A DNA stretch of 64,000 nt from the NCBI GenBank assembly GCA_963818445.1, contig CAWFSG010000019.1, forward strand, positions 62,001-126,000. The letters run 5' to 3'. A program made the position numbers and the translations under genes. Below the pieces are notes generated by a model. That model saw only the letters and a list, made by a program, of their open reading frames with translations. It was not told the origin of the DNA and ran no database searches. Positions 54,423 through 64,000 of the stretch are shown in pieces (positions within the stretch are counted from its first letter, which is position 1; each line of letters begins with the position of its first letter). This DNA comes from Prado023 sp963818445 (GTDB lineage: Bacteria; Actinomycetota; Actinomycetes; S36-B12; CAIYMF01).

Positions 54423-54995
54423 CTACTTGCTGAGGCCGAAGTTCTGCGTCCAGTAGACGCCGTACTTGCCCCGACCCTCGACCCGGCCGACGCCGAGCTC
54501 CTTGTACTTGCCGTTCATGATCACCCGGCAGTGCCCCGGGCTGTTGAGCCAGGCCCTGACGACAGCCTCGGGGGAGGCCAGGCTGCGCCCAGCGGCGATG
54601 TTCTCGCCGGCGGCCCGGTAGCTGTAGCCGGCGGCGCGCATGCGCTGGAACGGGGATGCCCCGGACTGGGTGTAGTGCGAGAAGTAGTCGTTGTTGGCCA
54701 TGTCGGCGCTGTGGGCATCGGCTGAGCTGGCCAGGACGCCGCTCCACGAGAGCGGGCGGACCTTGTGCATCTTCTTGCCGCCGCACTTGCGGGAGTGGGA
54801 ACGTGCCTCGTTCGTCAGCCGCAGCACCTCAGCCTCGAAGCCGTCCTGACTGGCATCAGCGCGCGCCATGGACATGACCGACGCGCTCGGAGGGATCGGG
54901 GTCGCCGATGCTGCGGGGAGACCGGCGATCGACACGCAGCCGACGGCCAGAACCGCAGCCAGCTTCCGCAGGCCAGGTGTGAGGACGGTACTCAT
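54423..54995 (-). CDS. secreted CAP (SCP/PR-1) domain protein
   Basis: This 190-residue protein has a cleavable signal peptide (AAVLAVGCVSIAGLPAASA). The CAP domain (about 52-185) has LRLTNEARSHS, HSADMANNDYFSH, RAAGENIAAG and NSPGHCRVIMNGKYKELGVG, which carry the conserved His/Glu of the CAP cavity. Function in bacteria is unclear; roles in the cell envelope or in binding lipid are suggested for relatives. It lies just downstream of the giant surface protein gene on the same strand, but is separated from it by a strong hairpin. Confidence 0.92.
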   Translation of the reverse strand: MSTVLTPGLRKLAAVLAVGCVSIAGLPAASATPIPPSASVMSMARADASQDGFEAEVLRLTNEARSHSRKCGGKKMHKVRPLSWSGVLASSADAHSADMANNDYFSHYTQSGASPFQRMRAAGYSYRAAGENIAAGRSLASPEAVVRAWLNSPGHCRVIMNGKYKELGVGRVEGRGKYGVYWTQNFGLSK

Positions 54996-55095
54996 GCCCC
55001 AGACATCGGGGGAGCGGCATGCCATGTGCAGTCCGGGTGGCCGAGTTCCCCCGATCGGCGGGCCCTCGAATGGAGCAACGCACCCTGAACAGCCG

Positions 55096-55129
55096 AGTGC
55101 CCGGCCCCGGGATTCCGGGACCGGGCACT
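55096..55129 (-). terminator. hairpin terminating the giant surface protein gene
   Basis: Arms 55096-55110 and 55115-55129 (15 bp with one mismatch, loop GATT) lie 47 bases after the stop at 55176. They separate it from the CAP gene. Confidence 0.7.
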
Positions 55130-55175
55130 CCGGTCAGGTCAGGCGCTGGGGCTCAGGAGCCCCGCCTGCCTTGGG

Positions 55176-58100
55176 TCACTGCTCGCGGCGTCGCCGTCCG
55201 AAGGTGACCATCAGTCCGCCGGCGAGCATCGCCAGGAGGGCTGCCCCGACCAGGTTGCCGACGTTGCCGGCGCCGGTGGCGGCGAGTCTCCTCCTCCTCA
55301 GCGGCCACGACCTCCTCCTCGATGGGTGAGACCACTGGCACGCTCGACCGGGGTGCTCGTGCTGTCCTGGAGCCCCTGGAACGTGACGACGTTGATCAGG
55401 TTCTGACCGGTCGTCACACCCTCGCCCACCACGGCCTGGTAGGTGAAGGTCAGCGTCGCTCCCGGTGCCAGGTTGACCACCTGCCAGGTGATCGTCTGGT
55501 CGTTGTTGCTCACCAGACCGCCGCCGGACGGACGTGCCGCGACCGACCGTCAGGCCAGCGGGCAGCGTGTCCACGACCGGACCGGTGATCGGCAGGCCGC
55601 CGACGTTGCCCACCGTGACCGTGTAGTTGATCAGAGACCCGGGCGCGACAAACGTCGCCCGCCAGGCTCAGCGATTGCCGAGGTCTTGTCGAGGGTCGGG
55701 ACACCAACCACAGGATGCGTGGTCTTGTCGGTGAGCTTCTTCTCGACCCAGTCGACCGTGTTGACCACAGGTCCGGCGCCGACCGCAGGCGTGACGGTCA
55801 CCTTGTAGGTGAACGTCTTGCTCGCGAAGGCCCCGAGGTCGAACTTCCAGGTGATCTTCCCAGCCACCGAGGTGTCACCGGCCGGGTTGACCGACGCGAC
55901 GTCCAGGGTCACGCCCGTGGGCAGGGTGTCCACGAGTGTCTGGTTCGTCAGCGGCAGGGCGCCGTCGTTGGACACCTTGATGGTGTAGGTGATCACCGTG
56001 CCGTAGGCGACCGGGGTGCCCTCGGCAGGATCGGACGTCTTGTCCAGCTTCGGGATGTCGATCCGGTTGTTGACCCGGTTGACCGTCACCAGGAGGTTCT
56101 CCTGGTCGATGGTGTACGGGCCCGTCACGAGATCTCCGCTGGGCACGTAGCCGGTCGGCCACGAGACCTCGAGGACCTTGTAGTCAGTTGCCCACGGCAG
56201 GGCGGACCAGGTCAACGGTTCCGGTCGGAGCCGTCGTGGTCTTCTGGCCGAGGGACTCGCCCGTGTCGATCACGCCGTCCTTGTCGGCGTCCCGGAACAG
56301 CTCGAACGTGACGTTGGCCAGCGTCGCCCCAGCGTCGTCCTTCTTGACGACCTGGATCTCGCCGCTCGTCCACGTCTTGGTGCCCGAGTCGTTCCAGCTC
56401 CGCTCGGTGCCCGCGACCTCCGTTCCGTACGTCGCGGTGACCACGAGGCTCCCAGCCACTGCGGAGTTGACCGTGACCAGGCACTGCCCGGCCTCGTCGG
56501 TCGTGCAGGTGCCGGATGTCGGGGTGGTCACTGTGCCCACCACGATGCTCGTGATGGAGCCAGTCCCGGTCGCTGTGATGGCGGGCTCGGCCCCGGCCAG
56601 CGGCTGGAAGCCCTCGCCGTCACCGGAGTCCTTGGTCACCGTGACCGTGAACACGTGCGGATCACCGATGCTGTTGACTGCCGATTCCGGTGCGACGTCG
56701 ACCTTGTAGTCGATCCAGGTCTTGACCCCGGAATCGGTGTAGGGGCGGGTGGCCGCGCTGCTGGCGGCCTTGCCCGTGTAGGTGGCGGTGACCGTGGTGG
56801 TCCCAGTCTCGAGCGACTTGATGGTCACCGTGCACTGCCCGGCGGCGTTGGTGCCGGTCGTGGTGCAGGTCTGCGAGACCAGGTCACCGATCGGATCGAC
56901 CGTGATGGCCGGCTTGGCACCGGCCACCGGCTTGAACGCCGTCACCGGAGTCCTTGGTCACCGTGACCGTGAACACGTGGTTGGTGTTCACCAGGTTCTC
57001 CGCGGTCGGCGGGTTCACATCAACCTTGTAGTCGATCCAGGTCTTGACCCCGGAATCGGTGTAGGGGCGGGTGGCCGCGCTGCTGGCGGCCTTGCCCGTG
57101 TAGGTGGCGGTGACCGTGGTGGTCCCAGTCTCGAGCGACTTGATGGTCACCGTGCACTGCCCGGCGTCGTTGGTGCCGGTCGTGGTGCAGGTCTGCGAGA
57201 CCAGGTCACCGGATCGGATCGACCGTGATCGCTGGCTTGGCACCGGCCACCGGCTTGAAGCTGCCGTCACCGGAGTCCTTGGTCACCGTGACCGTGAACA
57301 CGTGGTTGGTGTTCACCAGGTTCTCCGCGGTCGGCGGATTCACATCGACCTTGTAGTCGATCCAGGTCTTGACCCCGGAATCGGTGTAGGGGCGGGTGGC
57401 CGCGCTGCTGGCGGCCTTGCCGGTGTAGGTGGCGGTGACCGTGGTGGTCCCAGTCTCGAGGGACTTGATGGTCACCGTGCACTGCCCGGCGTCGTTGGTG
57501 CCGGTGGTGGTGCAGGTCTGCGAGACCAGATCACCGGTCGGGTCGACCGTGATCGCTGGCTTGGCACCGGCCACCGGCTTGAACGTCCGTCACCGGAGTC
57601 CTTGGTCACCGTGACCGTGAACACATGGTTGGTGTTCACCAGGTTCTCCGCGGTCGGCGGGTTCACATCAACCTTGTAGTCGATCCAGGTCTTGACCCCG
57701 GAATCGGTGTAGGGGCGGGTGGCCGCGCTGCTGGCGGCCTTGCCGGTGTAGGTGGCGGTGACCGTGGTGGTCCCAGTCTCGAGGGACTTGATGGTCACCG
57801 TGCACTGCCCGGCGTCGTTGGTACCAGTCGTGGTGCAGGTCTGCGAGACCAGATCACCGATCGGATCGACCGTGATGGCTGGCTTGGCACCGGCCACCGG
57901 CTTGAACCCATCACCGGAGTCCCTGGTCACCGTGACCGTGAACACATGGTTGGTGTTCACCAGGTTCTCCGCGGTCGGCGGGTTCACATCAACCTTGTAG
58001 TCGATCCAGGTCTTGACCCCGGAATCGGTGTAGGGGCGGGTGGCCGCGCTGCTGGCGGCCTTGCCGGTGTAGGTGGCGGTGACCGTCGTGGTCCCAGTCT

Positions 58101-61100
58101 CGAGGGACTTGATGGTCACCGTGCACTGCCCGGCGTCGTTGGTACCGGTCGTGGTGCAGGTCTGCGAGACCAGATCACCGATCGGATCGACCGTGATGGC
58201 TGGCTTGGCACCGGCCACCGGCTTGAACCCATCACCGGAGTCCCTGGTCACCGTGACCGTGAACACATGGTTGGTGTTCACCAGGTTCTCCGCGGTTGGC
58301 GGATTCACATCAACCTTGTAGTCGATCCAGGTCTTGACCCCGGAATCGGTCAAGTTCGCCGTGCTTGCACCCTCAGTACCGGCGTAGGTGGCGGTGACCG
58401 TGGTGGTCCCAGTCTCGAGGGACTTGATGGTCACCGTGCACTGCCCGGCGTCGTTGGTACCAGTCGTGGTGCAGGTCTGCGAGACCAGATCACCGATCGG
58501 ATCGACCGTGATGGCTGGCTTGGCACCGGCCACCGGCTTGAACCCATCACCGGAGTCCCTGGTCACCGTGACCGTGAACACATGGTTGGTGTTCACCAGG
58601 TTCTCGGCATCCGGGGACACGGTCAGGCGATACTGCGTCTGCGTGTTCTCGAACGTGCAGGTCACGTTCTGGCCCACGGCCAAGTCGATCGTGGCCTTCT
58701 TGTCAGCCAGGCTCACCGTGGTGCCGGATGCATCCCCGCAGGTCAGCCCGGTTAGGTTCCAACCGTTCGGCACGTTCTCGGTCACCGTACGCATCCCCGG
58801 AAGCAGACCGGAGAAGGTGACCCGGTCCAGGTTCGTGGAGTCGGCGTCATTGTCCAGCGTGAAGCCAGACAGTCCTGTTCCCGTAGTGGTGAACGGGAAG
58901 TCCTTCCCGTCCTTGGGATCCGCGTCCTTGATGATCGTGATGCTGCCGAGCTTCGTGTTGGTGATGGTGCAGACGATGTCCGAGCCGCTGGTCACGTTGA
59001 CGTTCAGCGGGCCGGCGACCTGGGGTCGACGCGACCACGGACCGTGCCGTTGCCGGCCTTGCACTCGATCGACTAGGTGTAGTTCGCCAGGTCGTGCCGG
59101 TGCCCGCGGTCTCGCCGACGGTGTGGGTGCCGGTGTTCAGCGTCTGCTCGACCGGTCGTGCCGCCGTCGCCGACGTTGGCCGGGCCTCGTGGTGCCGTCG
59201 ATCTGCAGGTTGAACAGGCCCGGGTCGCTGCTCGGGTTCAGGTCCTTGACGACCTCGAGCTTGCCCGTCTGCCGGGTGTTGGTGATCGTGCAGACGATGT
59301 CCGAGCTGCTGGTGACGTCGACGTTCAGCGGGCCGGCGGTCTGGCTCTGGGCCACGACGGCGCCGGTGCCGTTGTCGGCCTTGCACTCGATCGACTTCGT
59401 GTAGTTGTCCAGGTCGGTGCCGGTGCCGGCGGTCTCGCCGACGGTGTGGGTGCCGGTGTTGACGTTGCGCTCACCGGTCGTGCCGCCGTCGCCGACGTTG
59501 CCGCCGGTGCCGGCGGTGGTGCCGTCGATCTGCAGGTTGAACTTGCCCGGGTCGTTGGTCGGGCTCAGGTTCTTGACGACCTCGAGCTTGCCGGTCTGGC
59601 GGGTGTTGGTGATCGTGCAGACGATGTCCGAGCCGCTGGTGACGTTGACGTTCAGCGGGCCGGCGGCCTGGCGTCTGGACCACGACCGCGCCGGTGCCGT
59701 TGTCGGCCTTGCACTCGATCGACGAGGTGTAGTTCGCCAGGTCGTGCCAGTGCCGGCGGTCTCGCCGACGGTGTGGGTGCCGGTGTTCAACGTCTGCTCG
59801 ACCGGTCGTGCCGCCGTCGCCGACGTTGCCGCCGGTGCCGGCGGTGGTGCCGTCGATCTGCAGGTTGAACATGCCCGGGTCGTTGCTCGGGTTCAGGTCC
59901 TTGACGAACCTCGAGCTTGCCGGTCTGCCGGGTGTTGGTGATCGTGCAGACGATGTCGGAGCCGCTGGTCACGTTGACGTTCAGCGGGCCGGCGGCCTGG
60001 CGTCGGGCCACGACCGCGACCGTGCCGTTGCCGTCCTTGCACTCGATCGACTAGGGGTAGTTCGCCAGGTCGTGCCAGTGCCGGCGGTCTCGCCGACGGT
60101 GTGGGTGCCGGTGTTCAACGTCTGCTCGACCGGTCGTGCCGCCGTCGCCGACGTTGCCGCCGGGCCGGCGTGGTGCCGTCGATCTGCAGGTTGAACTTGC
60201 CCGGGTCGCTGCTCGGGTTCAGGTCCTTGACGACCTCCAGCTTGCCGGTCTGCCGGGTGTTGGTGATCGTGCAGACGATGTCGGAGCCGCTGGTCACGTC
60301 GACGTTCAGCGGGCCGGCGGCCTGGGCTCTGAGCGACCACGACGGCGCCGGTGCCGTTGTCGGCCTTGCACTCGATCGACTTGGGGTAGTTCGCCAGGGT
60401 CGGTGCCGGTGCCGGCGGTCTCGCCGACGGTGTGGGTGCCGGTGTTCAACGTCTGCTCGCCGGTCGTGCCGCCGTCGCCGACGTTGGCCGCCGGTCGCGG
60501 TGGTGCCGTCGATCTGCAGGTTGAACATGCCCGGGTCGCTGCTCGGGTTCAGGTCCTTGACGACCTCCAGCTTGCCGGTCTCCCGGGTGTTGGTGATCGT
60601 GCAGACGATGTCCGAGCCGCTGGTCACGTTGACGTTCAGCGGGCCGGCGACCTGGCTCGGGCCACGCGGCCACGAGTGCCGTTGCCGTCCTTGCACTCGA
60701 TCGACGAGGTGTAGTTCGCCAGGTCGTGCCAGTGCCGGCGGTCTCGCCGACGGTGTGCGTGCCGGTGTTCAACGTCTGCTCGACCGGTCGTGCCGCCGTC
60801 GCCGACGTTGGCCGCCTGCGCGTGGTGCCGTCGATCTGCAGGTTGAACAGGCCCGGGTCGCTGCTCGGGTTCAGGTCCTTGACGACCTCCAGCTTGCCCG
60901 TCTGGCGGGTGTTGGTGATCGTGCAGACGACATCGTTGCCATTCGTCAGGGGCCCGACCGAGCCACTCTGATTCAGGGCGCCCGCTGTCACGGGAATCGT
61001 CTCGGTCGTGCCACGGAGGACACAGGCCAACGAGGTGCTGTAGTTGCTGAGGTTGGTCCCCGTACCGGCCTGCTCGGCGATGGGGATGGCCCGGGAGGAG

Positions 61101-62914
61101 GTGGTCACCGGAACGGGCCCAGTGCCCTGACCGTCCTGCGCGTCATTCTTCTTGATGGCACCGTCGACCAAGAGGTTGAACTTGCCGGGATCGCTGGCCG
61201 GCACAATGGCCTTCTTGACCTCAAGCTTGCAGTTGCCGACGACGATCGGCGCCGGGGAGATGAAGTCCTCGAGCGCGGAGTTCATCGAATTGGACTGGCG
61301 TGTCTTCACGGTCGCGGCACCGAACCCCGCACAGCTGTTACTCGGGATGATGCCCAGCCCGGTGAGGTCGAGCGCAACCTCACCGAAGCGCTCGGCAGCG
61401 AGCTCCTGGTTTCCGGTGGTGAGCACCGAGTCGGTCACCGGCCCCGTGTTGACCCACGCTTGGACAAAACTGGGGTTCGGAGTCACCGGATTCACCCAGT
61501 CGCTGTCGTTCCAGGTTCTGATCTCGATGGTCGGTTCTTTGTTCGGCTGGAAGTCGTAGGTGATGAGCAGGTCGCCCGATGTACGGGTCGGCCAGGTGCA
61601 GTCCTTATCGAGGTTGGGGGTGCAGCCGGGCGTGTTCCCCGCCGGAACTCCGGCCTTGTTCAGCTCGTACGAAACCGTGACGCTACCGGTTGAATCCCCG
61701 TCCCGGACCCAGCCCAAGTAGAGGAGTGTCTTGTCGTTCCGGACCTCACTAGCCACGTAGGCACGCGCCAGGCTCGACTTGGAGGTCGTGTTGTTTGCGA
61801 TCTTGGTTGCCGGGCTGACCTGGTCCTCCTTTGGGCCCTCGTCGAAGATGTTGTCGTCGCCGGTTGGTCGGTCGATCGCTGCTGAGAAGCTGTACCCGTC
61901 GGGGACACCCGTGACCGCGCCCGTGTTCGGGTTGTAAGAGAACTTGTTCCAGTCGATCAATGCGTTGTTGTCGATCTTGAGGTTGCCGTCGCCGCCCTCG
62001 AAGGTGGATCCGGTCAGAGGAAGGGGCGTCGCCGCAGCAAGTGCCACCGCCTGGCTCACGAACACGTGGTTGACCACCGGGTTGTTCGGGTTGGCACCGT
62101 GCGATTGAGCCAGTCCCGGGCCCAGCGACGTCGACATCCACAGCATCCTCGGTCGCGGCCTCGGCGAGCGTCTCGGTCTCCGCGGTGACGATGCGGACCG
62201 TGTACTCCTTGCCGGGCTTGAGGCCGTCGATGGTCGCCTCGTAGTCGCGGATGGTGCCAGCGGCGTCGCCGATCTCCGCGTCGAGGGTCTTCCAGGTGCC
62301 GTCGTTCTTCTCCATCTGGACGGCGTAGTTGCCGTCAAGGCCGAACGCCGGCCACGCGATCGTGGCGCTGTCGGGGTCGGCCTCCACCTTGATGCCGGGG
62401 ACGAACTCCTCGACCGGCGGGCTGTTGATGTCGGGGGTCGTGCCGTCGGTGGACGACGCGCCCGTGCTCGGATCCTCAGCCTGTGGCTGGGCGGGCTCAT
62501 CGACGCGGCCGGCTCGTCGGGCGCGGCTGGGGCGTCTGCGGCGGGCTGGTCCGACTGGTCGGTGGCCGGGGCCTCGTCCTCGAGCGGCTCGCCGATCACG
62601 GCCTCCTCGGTGGGCGCCGACGTCCTCAACCGACTCGTCGATGACGGCCTCCTCCGCGGGAGCCGACTCCTCGGCGGGTGCCGACTCCTCGGCGGGGCGC
62701 GGCCTCCTCGACCGGGGCGGCCTCCTCCAGCGGCCGCCGTCGGGTTCGGCGTCTCGACTGAGCGACTGGTTCCTCACTCGGCGTGACCTTCGTCGGTAGC
62801 CACGGCAGGCAGTGCCGCCGTACCGATCAGGAGCGCGACGGTCGTGATACCCGCCAACCAGCTCGTCGCCGACCCGCGCTCGGAGCTGAAGAGCTTCCGC
62901 TTGGATGTGAACAT
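55176..62914 (-). CDS. giant repeat-rich LAATG-anchored surface protein (many frameshifts)
   Basis: One reading unit of about 2,580 codons, assembled here from several frames. ATG 62914 follows AGGAGG; the signal peptide is LAGITTVALLIGTAALPAVA. Domains in order: acidic Glu/Pro/Ala linker (62800-62440); fibronectin III-like (62420-62140); a beta-rich region (62130-61250); one SpaA-like plus six tandem prealbumin/SpaA-like units (61230-58960; GKLEVVKDLNPSSDPG); another such domain (58950-58610); six or seven Ig-like repeats (58610-56400); an SdrD/SpaA-like domain (56370-56050); and two DUF11 domains (56050-55300; PKLDKTSDPAEGTP). It ends with LAATG (55272-55286), a membrane helix and RRRREQ. 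Frame breaks recur, mostly inside repeats. It is a probable adhesin or wall-spanning stalk. Confidence 0.75.
56400..58610 (-). repeat. tandem Ig-like repeats, about 321-325 bp period
   Basis: Equivalent points (GTCTTGACCCCGG on the plus strand) fall at 56719, 57041, 57366, 57689, 58010 and 58331. Central copies differ by only a few bases; the copy at 56400-56640 is degenerate. Each encodes about 107 residues (ENLVNTNHVFTVTVT ... DSGVKTWIDYKVDV). Confidence 0.9.
58971..60934 (-). repeat. tandem SpaA-like repeats, about 321-330 bp period
   Basis: Equivalent points (AGACGATGTC or variant, plus strand) fall at 58971, 59292, 59619, 59948, 60273, 60603 and 60925. Each unit encodes about 108 residues (SGSDIVCTITNTRQTGKLEV ...). 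Some periods are not multiples of three, and the same one-base differences recur in several copies. Confidence 0.9.
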
Positions 62915-63548
62915 TCGTTCCTCCTAGGAACTGCCGCAACTTGCGCTCGGCTCGGGACTTAGGTCCTGAGGGATCCGGACCGGTCGACCCATACGTCGAG
63001 CAAGACTCGCCTGATAGCGCAATGTTCCTCCTGCCCGAAATTGGGTGTCAAAGAACTTGCTGGAGGTGATTGGGCGATTACGCTCCGTCCACCGACGGTG
63101 CCGACTTGTCCCCCGAATGGGTGCTTGCCCAACGCGCGTTGGCCGCCTATTGTCCACTCACTCTCCGGGCTCATGGACCTGTTGGCATCATTCAGTTGCC
63201 CGGACCTCAGGCGAGGGCCGCGTGTGCCCGTCGGTACCGGAGCACCACTGGCAACTGCTGCCGGTCCCGCGGCATCCCATCTTCGATCAGTGACCTTGAT
63301 AGCTGTCACGCGACCGCATCTCCGACTATCTAGCCGTGCCCGTCAAGCCGAGTTCGATTCGGATACTGCTAACCGAGTCGTTCACCAGGAGTGAGGGCGT
63401 TCCGACGCAACCGGTGAACCCCGGGTGTCGCGCGTGATGTCCGCGGGCCGTGAAGCCCGCAATCGTGCCCACGAACACATGGAGGGGCCCGACCCTAAGT
63501 GGGGTCGGGCCCCTCCATTCAGCCGGCCGAGATCCCGGCTACTGGCCC
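62915..63548. other. 634-base spacer between two surface protein genes
   Basis: No gene is supported. It holds the leader and promoter of the gene starting at 62914 and, at its far end, the terminator hairpin of the third surface gene. G+C is lower than average. A GAGGAACATT-like string resembles one in the first surface gene's leader, but no clear promoter hexamers were recognised. Confidence 0.6.
63479..63518 (-). terminator. 17-bp perfect hairpin after the third surface protein
   Basis: Arms 63479-63495 and 63502-63518 (ATGGAGGGGCCCGACCC and its complement) pair perfectly around a 6-nt loop, 30 bases after the stop at 63549. Confidence 0.8.
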
Positions 63549-64000
63549 CTACTGAATCCACCTCCGCCGCCGGGAGAGGACCACCATCAGGCCACCTGCC
63601 AGCAGCGCTGCCAAGGCCAGCGACACGGTCTCGGGCAGTACCTGAGCCCCGGTCGCGGCGAGGACCTCGGCCTCGTCCGCCTCGGCCGCAACAGCTGCCA
63701 CGTCCGTCTCCTCCTCCTCAACCCCACCCACAACCGAGTTGGCTGTGATGGTGTTGGTCACGGTCACCAGGACCGCTGCGGCCGGGTCACCCTTGACGAT
63801 GGTGGCCGGGCTGCCGGTGATCACCGGGGTACTGAACGTCCACCCAGTCGGAGCGGTGGGCACTGCCGGTTCGCTGACGTTGCACACCGTCCCGGTCGGG
63901 AACGGCCCGACGGTGGTCGATGCGCCCGCCGCCAGCGGCACGGTCACCGGTGCGCTCGTGCCGCACTGGTACACGACACTGAACGTGCCCGCGAACCCGG
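63549..64000 (-). CDS. third LAATG-anchored surface protein, C-terminal end (partial)
   Basis: The frame is open to the window edge; 150 residues are visible. A DUF5979-like domain (FSVVYQCGTSAPVTVPLAAG, FPTGTVCNVSEPAVP, VTVTNTITANS) is followed by an acidic stalk (VEEEETDVAAVAAEADEAEV), the sorting motif LAATG (63648-63662), a hydrophobic helix and the basic tail RRRRWIQ. The architecture repeats that of the other two surface proteins. An internal ATG at 63974 is not the start. Confidence 0.88.
   Translation of the reverse strand, partial: GFAGTFSVVYQCGTSAPVTVPLAAGASTTVGPFPTGTVCNVSEPAVPTAPTGWTFSTPVITGSPATIVKGDPAAAVLVTVTNTITANSVVGGVEEEETDVAAVAAEADEAEVLAATGAQVLPETVSLALAALLAGGLMVVLSRRRRWIQ

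Noticed and set aside
57625..58755. Long plus-strand open frames across the repeat array
   Set aside because: They are complements of the minus-strand repeat domains; no start signals or family motifs are seen, and they repeat the same peptide because the DNA repeats.
56400..60934. Regular repeats of about 320-330 bp resembling a CRISPR-like or satellite array
   Set aside because: The unit is far too long for CRISPR repeats and spacers, and it translates on the minus strand into repeated Ig-like and SpaA-like protein domains.
63335..63375. A T-loop-like string (GTTCGATTC) suggesting a tRNA
   Set aside because: The flanking bases do not form a T-stem or an acceptor stem, and no anticodon arm is found.

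Overview
The window is about 70 % G+C DNA from a member of the Actinomycetota (class Actinomycetes). The evidence is the gene set and order: a block holding sepH, a ferrochelatase with a C-terminal cysteine cluster, DUF4193, DUF3093, dut, DUF3710, DUF3159, paired TrkA-type RCK proteins, a TRAM methyltransferase, acnA and dxs; a mycoredoxin; heme synthesis through coproporphyrin (HemQ); and the rimP-nusA-ylxR-infB-DUF503-rbfA-truB-ribF block. Nothing seen here fixes a genus. About a dozen genes lack a Shine-Dalgarno but carry a TANNNT box 6-8 nt before the start, which suggests much leaderless transcription. No rRNA, tRNA, CRISPR array, insertion sequence or phage gene was found.

Layout. 1-17.9 kb: the conserved block from the C-terminal part of an NDP-forming acyl-CoA synthetase to aconitase, with a KimA-like potassium importer divergent from two RCK genes. 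18.0-21.1 kb: a small membrane protein and a first cell-wall-anchored surface protein ending in LAATG. 21.1-29.5 kb: dxs followed by a PAS-GGDEF-EAL protein, RNase D, a LuxR-type regulator, DUF3000, an EamA transporter and mycoredoxin. 29.5-33.7 kb (minus strand): an unusual cluster of an extended SDR, a 689-residue protein whose C-terminal half resembles cyanobacterial acyl-ACP reductase, and a patatin lipase. 33.9-38.2 kb: hemE-hemY-hemQ-GNAT. 38.2-44.0 kb: msrB, Prim-PolC and LigC DNA repair genes, a ZapE-like ATPase, a DUF4439 protein and a lipoprotein. 44.1-54.4 kb: translation and riboflavin genes plus a dienelactone hydrolase and aminopeptidase P. 54.4-64 kb: a CAP-domain secreted protein, a surface protein of about 2,600 codons made of tandem repeats, and the C-terminal end of a third LAATG surface protein.

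How the genes connect. CpfC (3.7 kb) with HemE, HemY and HemQ (33.9-37.3 kb) makes up the late coproporphyrin-dependent heme route. The SDR / AAR-like / patatin cluster reads as acyl-chain release and reduction, and is the best candidate for an undescribed system. A repeated 46-nt hairpin lies in two convergent spacers (42.7 and 51.8 kb), and palindromes lie before acnA and before the first surface protein.

Caution: several genes that should be intact (sepH, acnA, infB, DUF4439, the OB-fold gene) each carry one single-base indel, so the consensus appears indel-prone. The frames of the large surface genes should be read with that in mind.
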